Source: Paramacrobiotus metropolitanus (Eukaryota; Tardigrada; Eutardigrada; Parachela; Macrobiotidae). Taken from it: a DNA stretch of 64,000 bases. Made by a program: the position numbers and the translations under genes. The notes under the pieces are model-generated. The model did no database searches and was not told the DNA's origin. It saw only the letters and a program-made list of their open reading frames with translations. The stretch lies in the NCBI RefSeq assembly GCF_019649055.1, contig NW_026570242.1:682001-746000 (forward strand). The letters run 5' to 3'. Each line of letters opens with the position of its first letter. Position 1 is the stretch's first letter. Positions 23,579 to 36,052 of the stretch are shown here, one piece after another.

Positions 23579-26500
23579 ATGCGCTTTCTCCGGAAGACCG
23601 CATACTTATCTCCCTCAAAGTTCGGTCGCATTTTCATCGCCGTCCTGCTCAGTACAATGTGCGTAATGGGTTTAAAGTCATTTCTCTCCCTTGAAGAAAT
23701 CAGCGCCAAGAAAGCCGTGATTGTCCCGCGCAACACCAGCGATCAATCAAGCGAATTACAGCTAAATGACGACGCCCCGCCATCAGCACTGAAGACGCCG
23801 AATGAGGAAGAAATGCAACTGGCCGGAAACGATCTGATGGACAAAATTAACGGGGCGGATGCCAATGAGGCCCTGTATCCGGGTTGGCGGGAAGAAGACG
23901 ACGAGCGACATAACCCAACGCTCACTGCAGCACAGCCATCCATTATGGAGGAGGAGAGCGTGAAAAAGAAGAAAGTGGATGGTCGGTTTCTGTCTCAGGG
24001 ACAGTTTATTCGACCATTTCCTGGGATGGACATTAATTCCGAACCACCGCGCCCTCTTACTTCTTTTGAGGCGTTCCAAACTAAACCGCCGCCGCCCACA
24101 CCCGTTCCACTGGCCTCGGGGCAGGAACTGCTTCATGGACCAGCTGCCACCCGCGCACCCATTCCGGCAGTCGAAGTGTATGCACAGCAAGGAGTTACGC
24201 TTCCGTCTGGTCCCGTTGGAAACGCTCATACGAATCCGCCATGGCCGGGAATGCAGGTAATTACGCAATAAATATTTCGCTTGAAAAAATAGTGTAGGTA
24301 TCTTGATTTCGTCGTTGTTTTGTTGGTTTAATTCTTTCTTTGTTGCACCAGTTATTTTCGTTTAACTTTTTGGTTGCTATTTACGCAACGACAACGCGTG
24401 GTATACATTAACGACGGCTAAGCTTTCCAAAATATGACTGCAGGTTAGAACCATACTTTTATGGCACAATTTCGATCGCTTGCTTTTTAAAAAAGTTGTT
24501 GTTTGTCAGAACTGGATCGATAACATGTAAACCGGTTTTCCTAGCGTCAGCCACTACACTCTTTTGAATTTTCCCGCTCGTCTGCCTTTTGCTTAGTTAT
24601 AGGCTTTCATTCTCGTGAAGCTCGGGCCTACAGTGTCTCTATTAATAACAACAATTACTCCATTATTATTGTATTAATAGCAATGGCAAATACAAAGTCG
24701 TTCAGTGTCACTTCCCTTGGCCGACGTTCGCTCATCGATTTTAATGTTTCCTATGTTATGCGAGAGTAAAAGTTAAAAATGTCTGATTTTGTAAGCTGCT
24801 AGCGGTCAGTTGATTAGCAAAAACCGGCACAAAACATAGTGCGACACAATCAGAATTTGTTTCTCACTGCAGTCGACTTCCGATTAGCCTTTTAGGTATT
24901 TTAGTTTAATGGAAGCGCGTACGTAACCGTTTGCAATTTGCTTACAAACGGTAGTGCGGCATAACGGTTAAATGTACCACCTGACCGCAAAATGTAATAT
25001 TTTAGTAATGTTCTTGATCATTTTGTGCGAATCGTCGAAGTTTTTCCTGGTTTTGGTTTCATGGAATGTTAATCAAACTGATTTCTTTTTAGCTGAACCA
25101 ACAAATGAGTTTCCAGCCTGGTACCTTTACCTTAAAACCGTGGATTGTTCAGCAACTTCAGCAGCGAGGAGATGTTCCACAAAATCAAAACCAGTTGGTA
25201 TCTCAGCAGCCACAGTTTATAAATACCGCCAGCAACATGCCCGGACTGCCGGGCATTGTGCAGGCCGTCCAGACCGGTTTCCAACCTCCCCCGCCTCCAC
25301 CCAATTACAATCCGAATTTCCGAATCCAAGAACGTGTTGTGCATTTCGATCTGAAAGGCGCGCCTTTCAAGTTATCTTACTATAAAGAAGTCTTTCCCTT
25401 GATACGCAAACTGGGTGGAACGGGTCTGTTAATGGAGTACGAGGACATGTTCCCCTATTCAGGACGCTTTAAAGTGGCTAATGCGGGCAATGCTTACACA
25501 ATCAGTGACATCCAGCAGATTAACCGGTTGGCAGAGGAGAACGAGTTGTACGTAATTCCATTGGTACAAACGTTTGGGCACTTGGAATTTGTGCTGAAAC
25601 ACAAGGAGTTTAAACAGTTCCGCGAGGTCGAAGCGTACGCGTCAGCTGTTTGTCCTACGAGAAATGGAACACTGGATCTCGTAACGGAAATGGTTGAGCA
25701 AATGCTTCATTTGCATCCCAATGCAACCTATTTACACATTGGAGCCGATGAGGTACCTCTTTACATGCATCGTCTTTGTCACTAAAAACGTTATTAGCAT
25801 AGCCAGTAACAAGCTTATTTAACAAAAAAGCTTCAGTTGATCTTACATCTTAACTTTGCACGGCATCAATCAGCCTATTTAATGCCTCAAAAGAAATAAC
25901 GCAAATCATACTACCATGTTATTAATTTACATATTCTTATGATTTTATTGCAAGCGCACAGGCCGGTAGAGGTAAATTGTTGAGTGACTGCCAGCCATTT
26001 TGCGACATAAATACGCACTCAACAGTTACTGCCACAACATCGCGATTAATTTAACAGACACTGTCTTGATGTTGCTGCAGGTATATCACTTGGGTCAATG
26101 TCCGGTTTGTCGAGCGCAGACGCAAAATAATTATTTTATTGGACGGCAGAATTTATTCCTCTCACATGTGGCTCAGGTTTTGCATTTCCTGCGAACGAAA
26201 TATCCACATATTCGTCCTATCATGTGGGACGACATGTTCCACAATATGCACGAGGACACTATCCGAAATGGGCTGGGTGATCTCGTTAATCACGTAGAAA
26301 TCATGATCTGGAGCTACTTTACAGAGTGGACCAGACATCTCCCACGAAACGGTGACCTATATGGTCCAGTTTTCCCGAATATCTGGGGTGCTACGGCATT
26401 CAAGGGTTCTGACGGGGAAAGTCGACAAATGCCGGACGTCAAGACACAGCTGGAGATCCACACCTCTTGGATCGAGGCACTGAAGGTCAACGGCTACAAG

Positions 26501-27415
26501 CTGCAAAATTTCCGTGGAATTGTGCTTAGCGGTTGGTCGCGCTATGATCATTTCTATCCATTATGCGAATTATTTCCTCTGGCGGTTCCGTCATTAGCCA
26601 TCAATCTGCAAGTTTTACTGACCGGCGAATACAACGTGCCCGTCATTGAGCAAGTGGCAAAGATTCTGAGCTGTGATACGATAAGAATTTCCACCGACTT
26701 TTTAACGTTTGATCCAACTGCTGAACAGTTTAACACCTGCCAGTTTCCGGGTGTGGACGTCTTCCGCGTCGTACATCTGGTTGAGGGAATACGCAAACCG
26801 GTTAAGGATTTTCTGGAAGAACTGACCAACCGTTATCCCGAATACCAAATGCGACATCAGTACATGCAGATCTGGCGCGGAGAGGAGCAAATCAACAAGA
26901 TCAACAGTTACCTGTACCTGTATACCGGCTATCTAAGCCGAGCGAAAGACGCCTTCCTACAAGTGTACGACGAAAATACGCTCAACGAATGGATCGCCGG
27001 CAGTGTCGATCCATCCATCAAAAAGTTAACTGCCTGGAGAACCATATTCGAATCAGTGATGAATATGGAGGAGTGGCAGTCCCGCCCGCTGAACATTCCG
27101 ACGTTACCCCCACCGGAACTGCCCAGCACCACCCTCCCGCCGATCAATCCATTCTTCCCAGGCTGGAACCCACCACAGCCCTTAATACCGTTGCCGGGAA
27201 GTTTGCCGCAGTTCGGCAACAATTCCGTGCCGAACGTTTTACCACCACAGCCACATTTGCAACGGCAAGTCTCCGGGCCAATCCCAGTGCAAATGCCTCT
27301 TGCGCTCAATCAACCCTTGTTTCAACCACATTGGGCCAATAATGTCGGTGGCCCAAATCAGTCTTTCGTCGATGTGCGTCAACCGCAAGGTCCGCAACTG
27401 TTCTTTGGGAAGTAA
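23579..27415 (+). CDS. Hexosaminidase D-like GH20 glycosidase, type II membrane protein
   Basis: Three exons in phase (23579-24256, 25093-25752, 26081-27415) give 890 residues. A basic start is followed by one membrane segment near residues 16-33 (IFIAVLLSTMCVMGL), predicting a Golgi or ER type II anchor. A proline-rich stem of about 270 residues leads to the catalytic barrel: FDLKGAPF, MEYEDMFPY, then HIGADE ending exon 2, with the catalytic Asp-Glu pair of family GH20, and MWDDMFH and FTEWTRHLP in exon 3. These blocks match HEXD, which removes terminal N-acetylgalactosamine or N-acetylglucosamine. A second proline-rich tail of about 130 residues follows. The membrane anchor and both tails are extra relative to human HEXD. 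Introns are 0.84 kb and 0.33 kb, longer than in neighbours. Confidence 0.85.
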
Positions 27416-28029
27416 TAACGGTACCAACCTGTTTAGATGACGTCTGTGTTTAGCTGATCTCTAATATTGCGAATCGCCCGAGCGAGCAGCTGGTTGTTCA
27501 TTCTGGGTTACGGTGCTTTTGATCTGTGATATACTGACAATACTTAACCCGTTTTCATTCTTTTATCTGTTGATGGTTTGACTGCCCAAATAAATTTTGG
27601 TAAAAGTCTGCGCTGCGCTTCTTCATACCCCACAATTAAGTTTAGATTTAGCGTTTTTAAAAATTAAATTATAGTGCCGATTGCAGAAAATAAATCATAA
27701 AAACATATTTATTACCTACATGTACCACGTGCCGTATTCAACAGTTCGGTAACTTCGGTTTAGTGGTTATCGAACCCATTACACGCAACCAAGCGAAGTG
27801 ATGTCATCAAAAGCTGAGAACAAATTAATTATATACTCGTCTACTGTACTTCGAACACTTGTAAAAGCAAGTAAACGGAGAGACCTACCCGATAGTCCCA
27901 AAACCAGTTTTGCGATCGCTTTAAACTTTAAAAGAAGGATTTCTGCATTGTCTCCCTGGATCCTGCTCCTATTTTGATAATTTAACCAGCGCTGGAGTCA
28001 ATGTAAATTGTAACAGAATTAATTTAGAT
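27416..28029. other. Intergenic, 3' end of HEXD-like gene and upstream of guanylate cyclase
   Basis: 614 bp of AT-rich DNA between two genes on the same strand. An AATAAA signal near 27590 is a plausible polyadenylation site for the hexosaminidase transcript. Nothing else recognised. Confidence 0.4.
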
Positions 28030-31000
28030 ATGGTTGCATTTGGGTGGATCTTGTTGTTTTATATCAGCAGCGGACTTTGCGACGACACGACACCACCGAC
28101 GTATCAAATCATTCTTAGAAATTTTACGCCATCCGCTCCTCCTCCCGATGGTCAGCCCACTGTCATTAAAGTTGGAGTTGTCCTATCTCGAAATGCATCG
28201 TCCAGCGATAGCATGCATAAAGCAGCCAATATTCTCCCTGCGCTGTACGTGGCGTTCAGGGACGCTCTTCCGCGATACAATATCAAGTATGAGGTCAAGC
28301 TGGAACTGTACGACGACTGTCGAAGAGCAGCGTATGACGGTGTGAATGTTCCTTTACCATTCGAAACATTCAACAAAACGGTCAGTCTTCTCTTGGACCA
28401 AGGCATTGCGGGGAATCTAATCGTAGCTCCTGCTTGCACGGAGGATATGTTACAATCCACGTTGTTGACTTCAGCGTACCCCACAAATGTGGTGAGAGCA
28501 AAAGTGAAAAAACTGAGTACATGTCTAACCCTCCCCCCCCCAGGTCACGGGTTTCGATAAACTTGCTTTTTACGGTAGTGTTCGTTCATACTGCGATTTT
28601 TTTAGGCAACCGGGGGAGGTGAACTGATCGATACCACGGCACAGTATGCTTACTTGAACAGATGTTCTTACAACACGTTCTCGCAGTGGAGTTCACTGAT
28701 GTTATTTGCTGCACAACAGAACTGGAGCCGTTTTGCTGTATTTTATGATAGCGATGACGCTACACTGAAGACCAATGCGCTAAGTACGGTGGGTGCGGTT
28801 TTCAGTTTTTGTGTATTGATGTATGTATATAGGTATGCCGCCCCTAAAGATGATAAAGACTGTTTACGACATTTTCGCCTATAGGTTTGATATCGAATCT
28901 GCAAATTGCATCCACCATTCCCAACACATACGAAGTGCATTATCCATTATATTCTCACACCAATATCACCGCAGCATTTTTGAGCGCAAGCAAATCTGCG
29001 AGAAGTTGGGCAAATTACCTTTCACCTCAACAAACTTAATGTTTTCATACCATTTTTGTAGTCTTTGTCCTCCTGGTAAGAGGAGACCGACTGCGTAACT
29101 TGATGCTTAATGCGTCGAATTTGAAGATGACAAACGGCGAGTACGCTTTCTTCACACTGGACGTATTCGCCACGGACGTCCTAGCGCACAATGGCTGGAA
29201 ACGAGGTGCCGGTTTTCAGTAAATAATTGCAGAGGAATTAGAAGTTTTCCAAAGTTTGACAATGGACGATTTGCGTAGGCGACACATTTGATAATCAAGC
29301 GAAACAAGCTTATCAGTCCGTGATGGTTATTACCCTCCATGACAAAACCCAGAGCGCAGCTTACAAATATTTGGACCAAGAAGCAAAGAAAATGCTGGAT
29401 GCTATGCCAGAGTTGACTGAATTTCGCAATGACTACGATGGTTTGAATTACTTTGCCTCGGCATACTACGATTGCATCCTGTACTGCGCGTTTCAGTACA
29501 ATCTCAGCCTCGGAGATGGAATTACTGACCTTACAGCGGAGGAAACTATGGCTAATGTGTCAACATATCTTTGGGGTCAATCTGTATTTTATGGTAATAT
29601 TTTGGTAAAGCATCGAGAACCCGCAAGCAATATTGCTTTTATATTTTACTTAACGTCATATTCATCTATGAAAAGTGTTCCTGGTTTCCACCGGTTCCGT
29701 AGGTGGTGCCAGTGGTGACATGTTCATTATGATTACTGGAGACCGAGATGATGATTTCTCCATTCATGCAATGACGGATCCAGACGCTGGGACATATTCT
29801 GTGAGTTTGCGAAACATGCATACCAAAACTGCATTTAAAAAAATTTTGAAAGCTCACAGGTGATTGGTTCTTATTGGGGATACTTGTCCAATTTCACCCA
29901 AACAGCCGATATACCATGGCCCGGTGGCAAAGCGCCGTTGAACGAGCCGGTTTGCGGCTACACAGGAACTAACTGCACGACCGGTGGTGCGTTTGACGCT
30001 TAATGTTTCAGATTATTAATTTTGAAATACTTTCGCACACGTTGAAAATAGGCACCAGTGATGTTATGGAAATATCATTTGGCATCGGAATACCAATTGT
30101 ATTTATGCTGGCGTATGCTGCACACCGGCTACGGAAACATGCGGTGGTTCAAAAGCGACAAGACGAGATGTGGATTGCGAGGTACTCGGTAGCCGGTACT
30201 ACAACAGCCCAAAGTTCCACAAACAAATCTGTGTTTTACGCTATCGATTAACGATTGGGTGCTTAGGTGGAGCGAATTAAAAATAAGAAGCAAAGACAAA
30301 GAAAAAGATAAAGAGAAAAAAATGCTAGCAGCAATGACTGCTAAAAAGGAAGAAGAACACATTCCTGGCGCTTCTATGGGGGCTTCAATGGGCATGAGTA
30401 CGTTCAGCATGCAATTTTTTGCTAAAATAAAGCATCCACACCTGGATTACTGATAATCGAACTTTAAGGCTGAAACACAGTGTAAGATTAAACCAGCTTT
30501 GTTTGCAGGTATGGGTAAGCAGTGCCGCGGACTGAACTAAAAGAGCACAGGCTCTAAAGTGACCGTTGCTTAGGCGAATCAATGGGGAATGCTCGTGTAA
30601 CTGCCTCCGCCTTTTGGAAGAACCATCCCATCACTGTGCGCTGGTCAAAGAAACAGGTTTTGCGTATGAATAACACCATTCTGCGGCAAGTTCGCCAGAT
30701 GTTCAAACTGGAACATGACAACCTTTTGCCGTTTCTTGGAGCATGCATTGAGAGGGACCATGTACTGATGATCTACGAATTTTGCAATAAGGGAACGCTT
30801 CATGTAAGTATCCCGGCAGACTTCGGTAAGAGTGGGACTTCAACGTTTGAGCTTTGATATTTTTGATTACTGTATTTAATACACCTGGTACAAGATGCAC
30901 AATTAATTGCAGCTTTGTTGTTTAGAAAGCTCTGGATAATCCGAACGTTAAATTAGAGTGGACGGTTCGCTTCAGCTTTCTTAGTGACTGCACTAAAGGG

Positions 31001-33176
31001 CTCGCGTATCTTCACAACAGTTCCTTGAGGGTGCATGGACGGTTGACATCCATGTGTTGCTATATCGACTCTGGATTTATGCTAAGAATTGCCGATTACG
31101 GTTTACCGGCATTCTATGAACTTACTGTAGCGGAACTGTGGGAAGCCAGACGGGATCCGGAATATCGTTTAGCCCAAGTTTGGAAAGCTCCCGAACATCT
31201 TGTTAAAGAAGCCTCATCACAAATCGAAGTTATCAATTCAATGAGTCAACCAGGCGATGTATACAGCTTCGGTGTGATCGCGCAAGAAATCATCACAAGA
31301 CGAAGACCATTTGCCAGGGAAGATACCCCGGATCCTGAAGCAGGAGGCAAGGAGCTGCAGGCCACAAATGTTGAGATTGCAGTTTGATCTTTTCATTTTT
31401 GCTAGCGATTATTGAGGCTGTAAAGGCAAGCACGGTTAAAGGGAACGCACCATTCATTCCATATATCGAGCCAGATGCATGTTCACCGGAGTTACGTGAC
31501 CTTTGCCTAAAGTGTTACACAATGGATCCAGCTAAACGGCCAACAGCTCAAGATTTGAGAAAGGCACTGCGAGAGCAAGGAAAACTTATGTAAACGCTCA
31601 AATGTCCTTTCTCTAATTTCGACCTTAACAACGTAACTAAAATATTTTGCGTGTGCAGAGGAATGACCGAGCACTCGAATGTTCTTGATACTCTTTTGCT
31701 ACAAATGGAAGCTCAATCTGCTCGTCTTCAAGCGATTGTGGAGGAGAAAAATCATGAGCTATTGGACGAGAAACTGAGAAGCGACACTTTGCTTTACAAA
31801 ATACTGCCGATGTAAGTACGTACCGTACCCGTATCGAGTCAGCCATACTGAAAGCAATCCTTTGTGTTTGTAATCTATTGCGCTGTTTCGAATTTTGTCA
31901 GGGACATTGCAGAGACTCTCAAAAAGGGTACGAGGCCGAATGCTGAAAATGTAGAATTGATCACTGTGGCTTATATCGATATTCTTGGATTGTGAGTAGA
32001 ACTGAGTATGAACCAGAATATTTTTTTAACCGCACGCAAGACCATATGCGACCTATTTCTAGCAATACGATGGCGTCGGAAAGTACACCTCTGCAAGTTT
32101 TGGAATTTCTGAATGACCTTTACGCATTTTTCGATGAGAATATTTCAAAATTTGACGCCTATAAGATCGAAAATCGGAACGACGTTACGCAGGTCAGAAA
32201 GGTCGCGATAAATTAGAATAACGTGTTCCATGCTTCTCAGAATTTTCCAGATTGTTTCCGGCCTACCATTACGAAACGGAATACTTCATGCAAGAGAAAT
32301 TGGACGGTTGGCTCTGACAATCTTATTCAAGATAAACAGTTTCAAAATAAAACACCGACCGGATGATCAGATGAAGCTTCGCATAGGAATTCACTCTGGT
32401 AAGTTTGACAGACTGCACAACAAAAAATATTACTAAAAGATGCAGTGATGTATTGTCACTGCAGTGATGTATGCGTTTTGGTAGGTCCGGTTGTGGCGGC
32501 CGTTATAGGTAAAGATTTATGCCGCGTACAAGCCAGTGTGAAAAATCTGATTTAAGTTTTTCCACCGGATCAGGGCGTAAGCTACCCCGCTATTCCCTTT
32601 TTGGAGCTACAGTAGACATTTGTCTCAGGATGCTGACGAGTGGTGAAGGTATGCAAGTATAGTTTTCATCAGCTGAGATCATAATACTAGTAATTGTAGC
32701 CGTAGAAAGATCCAATGGTAGGTACAAAAGAGGTAGTAAAAAAAAGGAATTGAACGTAACGTGCTATAACGTTAACTGAAAAATTAGCAATACTTAAGCA
32801 AATACCGAAGAAACATCAGAACTCCATTATTGATGTGATTAACCAGCATAAATTTTGCAGCGTTGAAAATTCAATTAAGTTCCATGACGAAAAATATCTT
32901 GGAAACGTTTGGAAGCTTTCGTTTAGTTGAAAGAGGAGAAATTTTTGTTAAAGGAAAAGGAGCAATGAAAACATACTGGCTGATGGGAGAGGATGGTAAG
33001 CATTCTGCTGCAAAAGTAAAGATGTACGCGGCTGACTGCTGCCTGCTCAGTGGTACGAAATTTCTTAACCTTAAATGATTGGTTGAACGCATTTTGTAGG
33101 CAATATGGAGTTACTGGAGTTGCAAAAGAAATTTGAAGAGGAAGATATTGAAGAAGATTTGGGAGAACCAGGTTGA
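28030..33176 (+). CDS. Receptor-type guanylate cyclase (natriuretic-peptide-receptor-like)
   Basis: About 20 small exons give 1125 residues: 28030-28491, 28606-28792, 28885-29004, 29062-29205, 29279-29593, 29703-29800, 29860-29983, 30052-30181, 30267-30397, 30574-30803, 30926-31346, 31406-31589, 31659-31811, 31902-31991, 32063-32192, 32251-32398, 32485-32508, 32574-32648, 32861-32995 and 33100-33176. A signal peptide precedes an ANF-receptor ligand-binding domain (to about residue 480, with TNGEYAFFTLD). One membrane span follows, then MWIARWSEL, a kinase-homology domain lacking the catalytic Asp (VHGRLTSM, IADYGL), a dimerisation helix and a class III cyclase domain. Both metal-binding aspartates, the guanine-contacting Glu and the transition-state Arg are kept, but the usual Cys, GD and Asn positions read Ser, GA and Asp, so activity may be reduced or lost. 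The family makes cGMP from GTP after ligand binding. Confidence 0.87.
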
Positions 33177-33494
33177 AACTGAATGTTTATGAAAGGAATC
33201 CATTGCGATGACGAAACAGATCATTATTGGCTATTATATGGCAACTAAAAAATGCAAAATGATTGATAGCGGTATGAAAAAAAAACAATGATTACGAAAC
33301 AACAATGAAAAAACATTCATCCAGTACAAAAACGCATGACTCAGAACATGAAAACAGATTCATTACATCGGAAAAAAGCATAAACAAAACAGTACCTGAT
33401 TTGATCAATCTCATAGAACGACAATACTCTGAAACTGGGACACAGCACATCTTCAAGAGATATACCGGTGGGAGCAGGACGATGGCGTGGCATT
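33177..33494. other. Convergent 3' region between cyclase and kinase genes
   Basis: 318 bp between two convergent stop codons, very A-rich on the plus strand near 33270-33310. It presumably holds both 3' untranslated ends. No feature beyond that is supported. Confidence 0.4.
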
Positions 33495-34726
33495 TCATTT
33501 CGGGCGCTTCCGTTTATTTCGCAGCCCATAGCAGCACGAACAGCATCCACCCTGGTCGGATGCCGAATCAGCGCGTTTATTTCTTGTGTCCTTTCCTTTT
33601 CCGGCTCCGGGTTTTGCCTTTTGGCTTCCGAGTTTTGACTCCTTCAAGGTAAAGGGTATATCTTTGCCTGCTTCCCGGACTTGCTCACTGAGATCATCCG
33701 GCAATGCCGGCAAATTATCAAGTAACTTACTCTTGGTTTTCCAAAACTCCGGAATCTGCCCAGTCCAATCGTACACATCATCAGACTCCAGCCCGTTCGC
33801 TGTCATCATCGCTTTGAATAGCCCGCGACAAAATTCATAGTCCGGCTTGGCCTCAAATTCCAGGTTCCGGGCGTATTTCATAAATTTCCCAAATTCCGGT
33901 GGAGCATCAGCGCACACTTCGTCGACCGTTAGCTTTAGTTTCTTCTCCAGAATACGTTTGCACTTCTCGGCAAATGTCGACCCGGGAAGGCCCTGCCACG
34001 GTAACCGACCACAGTATAGGTAGAGGAAAAGGTACGACAAAGCTTCCAGGTCATCGCGTCGGCCCTGTTCATGATGTTGCAGTGCAGGAATACTCATGTA
34101 CCGTGGCGTACCGACTGAACCTTTTTTTACGCTAAAGGCAACATGTTGGCGGGTGGTAGGATTAATGTATTCCTTGGATAGACCAAAATCAACGATGTGT
34201 AGAACCTGGTGATTGGGTTCCTTGTACCGTCCAAGGAGAAAATTCTCCGATTTGATATCACGATACAGTAAACCTTTGGAATGGATGAACTCAATGCGGT
34301 CGAGCAACTGGACTGCCACCATACAGACGGTCTTAAGGGTGAAGGATCCGCCGCACGCTTGTAGGACGTCCTCCAGATTCGGGCCCAACAGCTCCATCAC
34401 CATGGTGTGATATTTCGGAATGGATGCATTGGCTTCCGAAAAATAGTGGACAGCCGGAACACCCTGGCCCTCGGTGAGCATCTGGTAGAACTTGTACTCG
34501 CGATGCAGTTGCGGGTACGAGCACTCCTTCTGCTCGGCTTTAACGGCGACGGGCTGTTTGCTGTGGATGTCGCGTCCAATAAAGAGCGTACCAAAACTTC
34601 CGGCTGCAATCTTCTTGTCAACGATCCATTGGCCACCGATGACTACTCCAAGCAGCTGGTCCGGGTCATCGCGATCGCGGCTCGATCGGCCTCCGGTATT
34701 TTTATCCTTGGTGGACAGGGCGGAGC
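33495..34726 (-). CDS. Casein kinase 1 gamma-like protein kinase (5' exon not located)
   Basis: A single long minus-strand exon covers essentially the whole kinase. It has the glycine loop IAAGSFGTLF, the ATP lysine in VAVKAEQ, LLGPNLEDVL, the catalytic loop YRDIKSENFLLG, DFG in HIVDFGLSKEY, and the CK1 signature around GTPRYMS. YRD rather than HRD and a C-terminal cysteine cluster followed by basic residues (CCSCC..RNKRKRPK) point to CK1 gamma, whose tail is palmitoylated and membrane-bound and which phosphorylates LRP6 in Wnt signalling. The usual proline of the catalytic-loop KPENF is Ser. Upstream the frame closes without an ATG. A good acceptor (CTTCTCCCAG) ends at 34727, so a short first exon lies further upstream and was not identified. 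The gene is richer in GC than its neighbours. Confidence 0.85.
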
Positions 34727-36052
34727 CTGGGAGAAGTAACGGGCCGGTGCGCTGAGCGGTGCCACGTTACTTCGGTGTCAGCCCAATGTCTAGGAGACCT
34801 TTAGCATTCCGGATGAATTTATTTATGCCTGTAGGGGTTGCATCAAACCTTATGGCATCTGTAATCAGCAAGATTTAGGCGGAAATTAAGGGGTACATGC
34901 AGTATACGAGCGCTACAAGAAATAATCATAATTCACTTCTTAGCCGGACTATCCAATGCGTGATCGCCGATGAAAAATGGAACGAATCGGCAGGAATAGT
35001 GATGCAGAGAGTACAGGGCATCCAGATCACCCTTCGAGTTATCTGCATTGGCTTTGCGACCAACCTGAATGGCTGATTAAATCGGAAACAGATTCTGCGA
35101 AGACTATTTAAGTGATATACCGGATCGCAAGCTTTTCTTAGCTTTTAAATTTTCGATGCACACATACCGATCGGAATAATACATCGGAATAATTATATCT
35201 TCTGTATTTTTAGTAAATACTTACACGCTGATCATGGGGTATTCGACATAATTTACATTTTCTTAGTATCTTAGTATTCAGTTGGTTATGCGCCTATGCA
35301 TTGGATCGAGTTGCTTAGGAACTTAAACGTTTTTGAAAGCATTTGCGAGTGACTACATCTGGGCGAGACGTCTGGGTCTTATTTCGGCACTGTAAATTAC
35401 CGACAGCATTCACAATACTTGCTTATGCACGAATGACGTTTACGATGCAGTTATCGCGCAATGTTTTGTTATCGCGCAACAGTCAGAAATAGTATAGCCT
35501 TACTAACTTACTTGTTTACCACAATCATTAAGTACTGTAAGTGCTGATTTTGAGTAAAACACGTAACAAATAAAAACGGAGCCTTAGAGTTTGTAAAGTA
35601 CAGAAAAAAATAAATGCAAAGGTTTGCGTACCAGGGCGCTGTTTAGTAGCCTGTTTAGTAGTAGTTTAGTAGCCTAGTGGTTTAGTAGCCTGCCGACCCT
35701 TACGCAAGCACGGACGGCAATGTGTATGTCATAATATTGCCTGATAATGATAAATTAAAGGACTGTGCAGTGCGACTTGCGTTAAGTACGGGTATGCTGG
35801 TGTGAATCTGGGCATCAGATACGGATCATGAATATACTTACTAGATATGCAAAGCGCATTGTAAGGTGCAAGTAAGAAAGTTACAAAATTAGTACCCATC
35901 ATCATCGTTAAATTTTGTTCTTATTCGTCAGTGAATTTTTAGCGCGTGTGTAATACCAAACATACTGGACAAAAGCTGCCTGCTCTTCTATGAACTGCGA
36001 TTTTTTCGAAGGCCGTACAAGTTACAATGTTATTTGACTAAAATATCACGAG
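34727..36052. other. Divergent intergenic region upstream of the kinase and the coiled-coil gene
   Basis: 1.3 kb of AT-rich DNA that should contain the missing first exon and promoter of the kinase, and the promoter of the coiled-coil gene. The sequence GTTATCGCGCAA is repeated at 35450-35461 and 35468-35479. A GTTTAGTAG minisatellite is at 35641-35691. No further gene was found. Confidence 0.45.
35641..35691. repeat. GTTTAGTAG-type minisatellite
   Basis: Four imperfect copies of GTTTAGTAG, most followed by CCT, occur in about 50 bp. It is short and probably arose by replication slippage. Confidence 0.7.

Noticed and set aside
33305-33652. 115-codon plus-strand frame over the kinase 3' end
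   Set aside because: It overlaps the conserved kinase C-terminus on the other strand and its first half is A-rich 3' flank.
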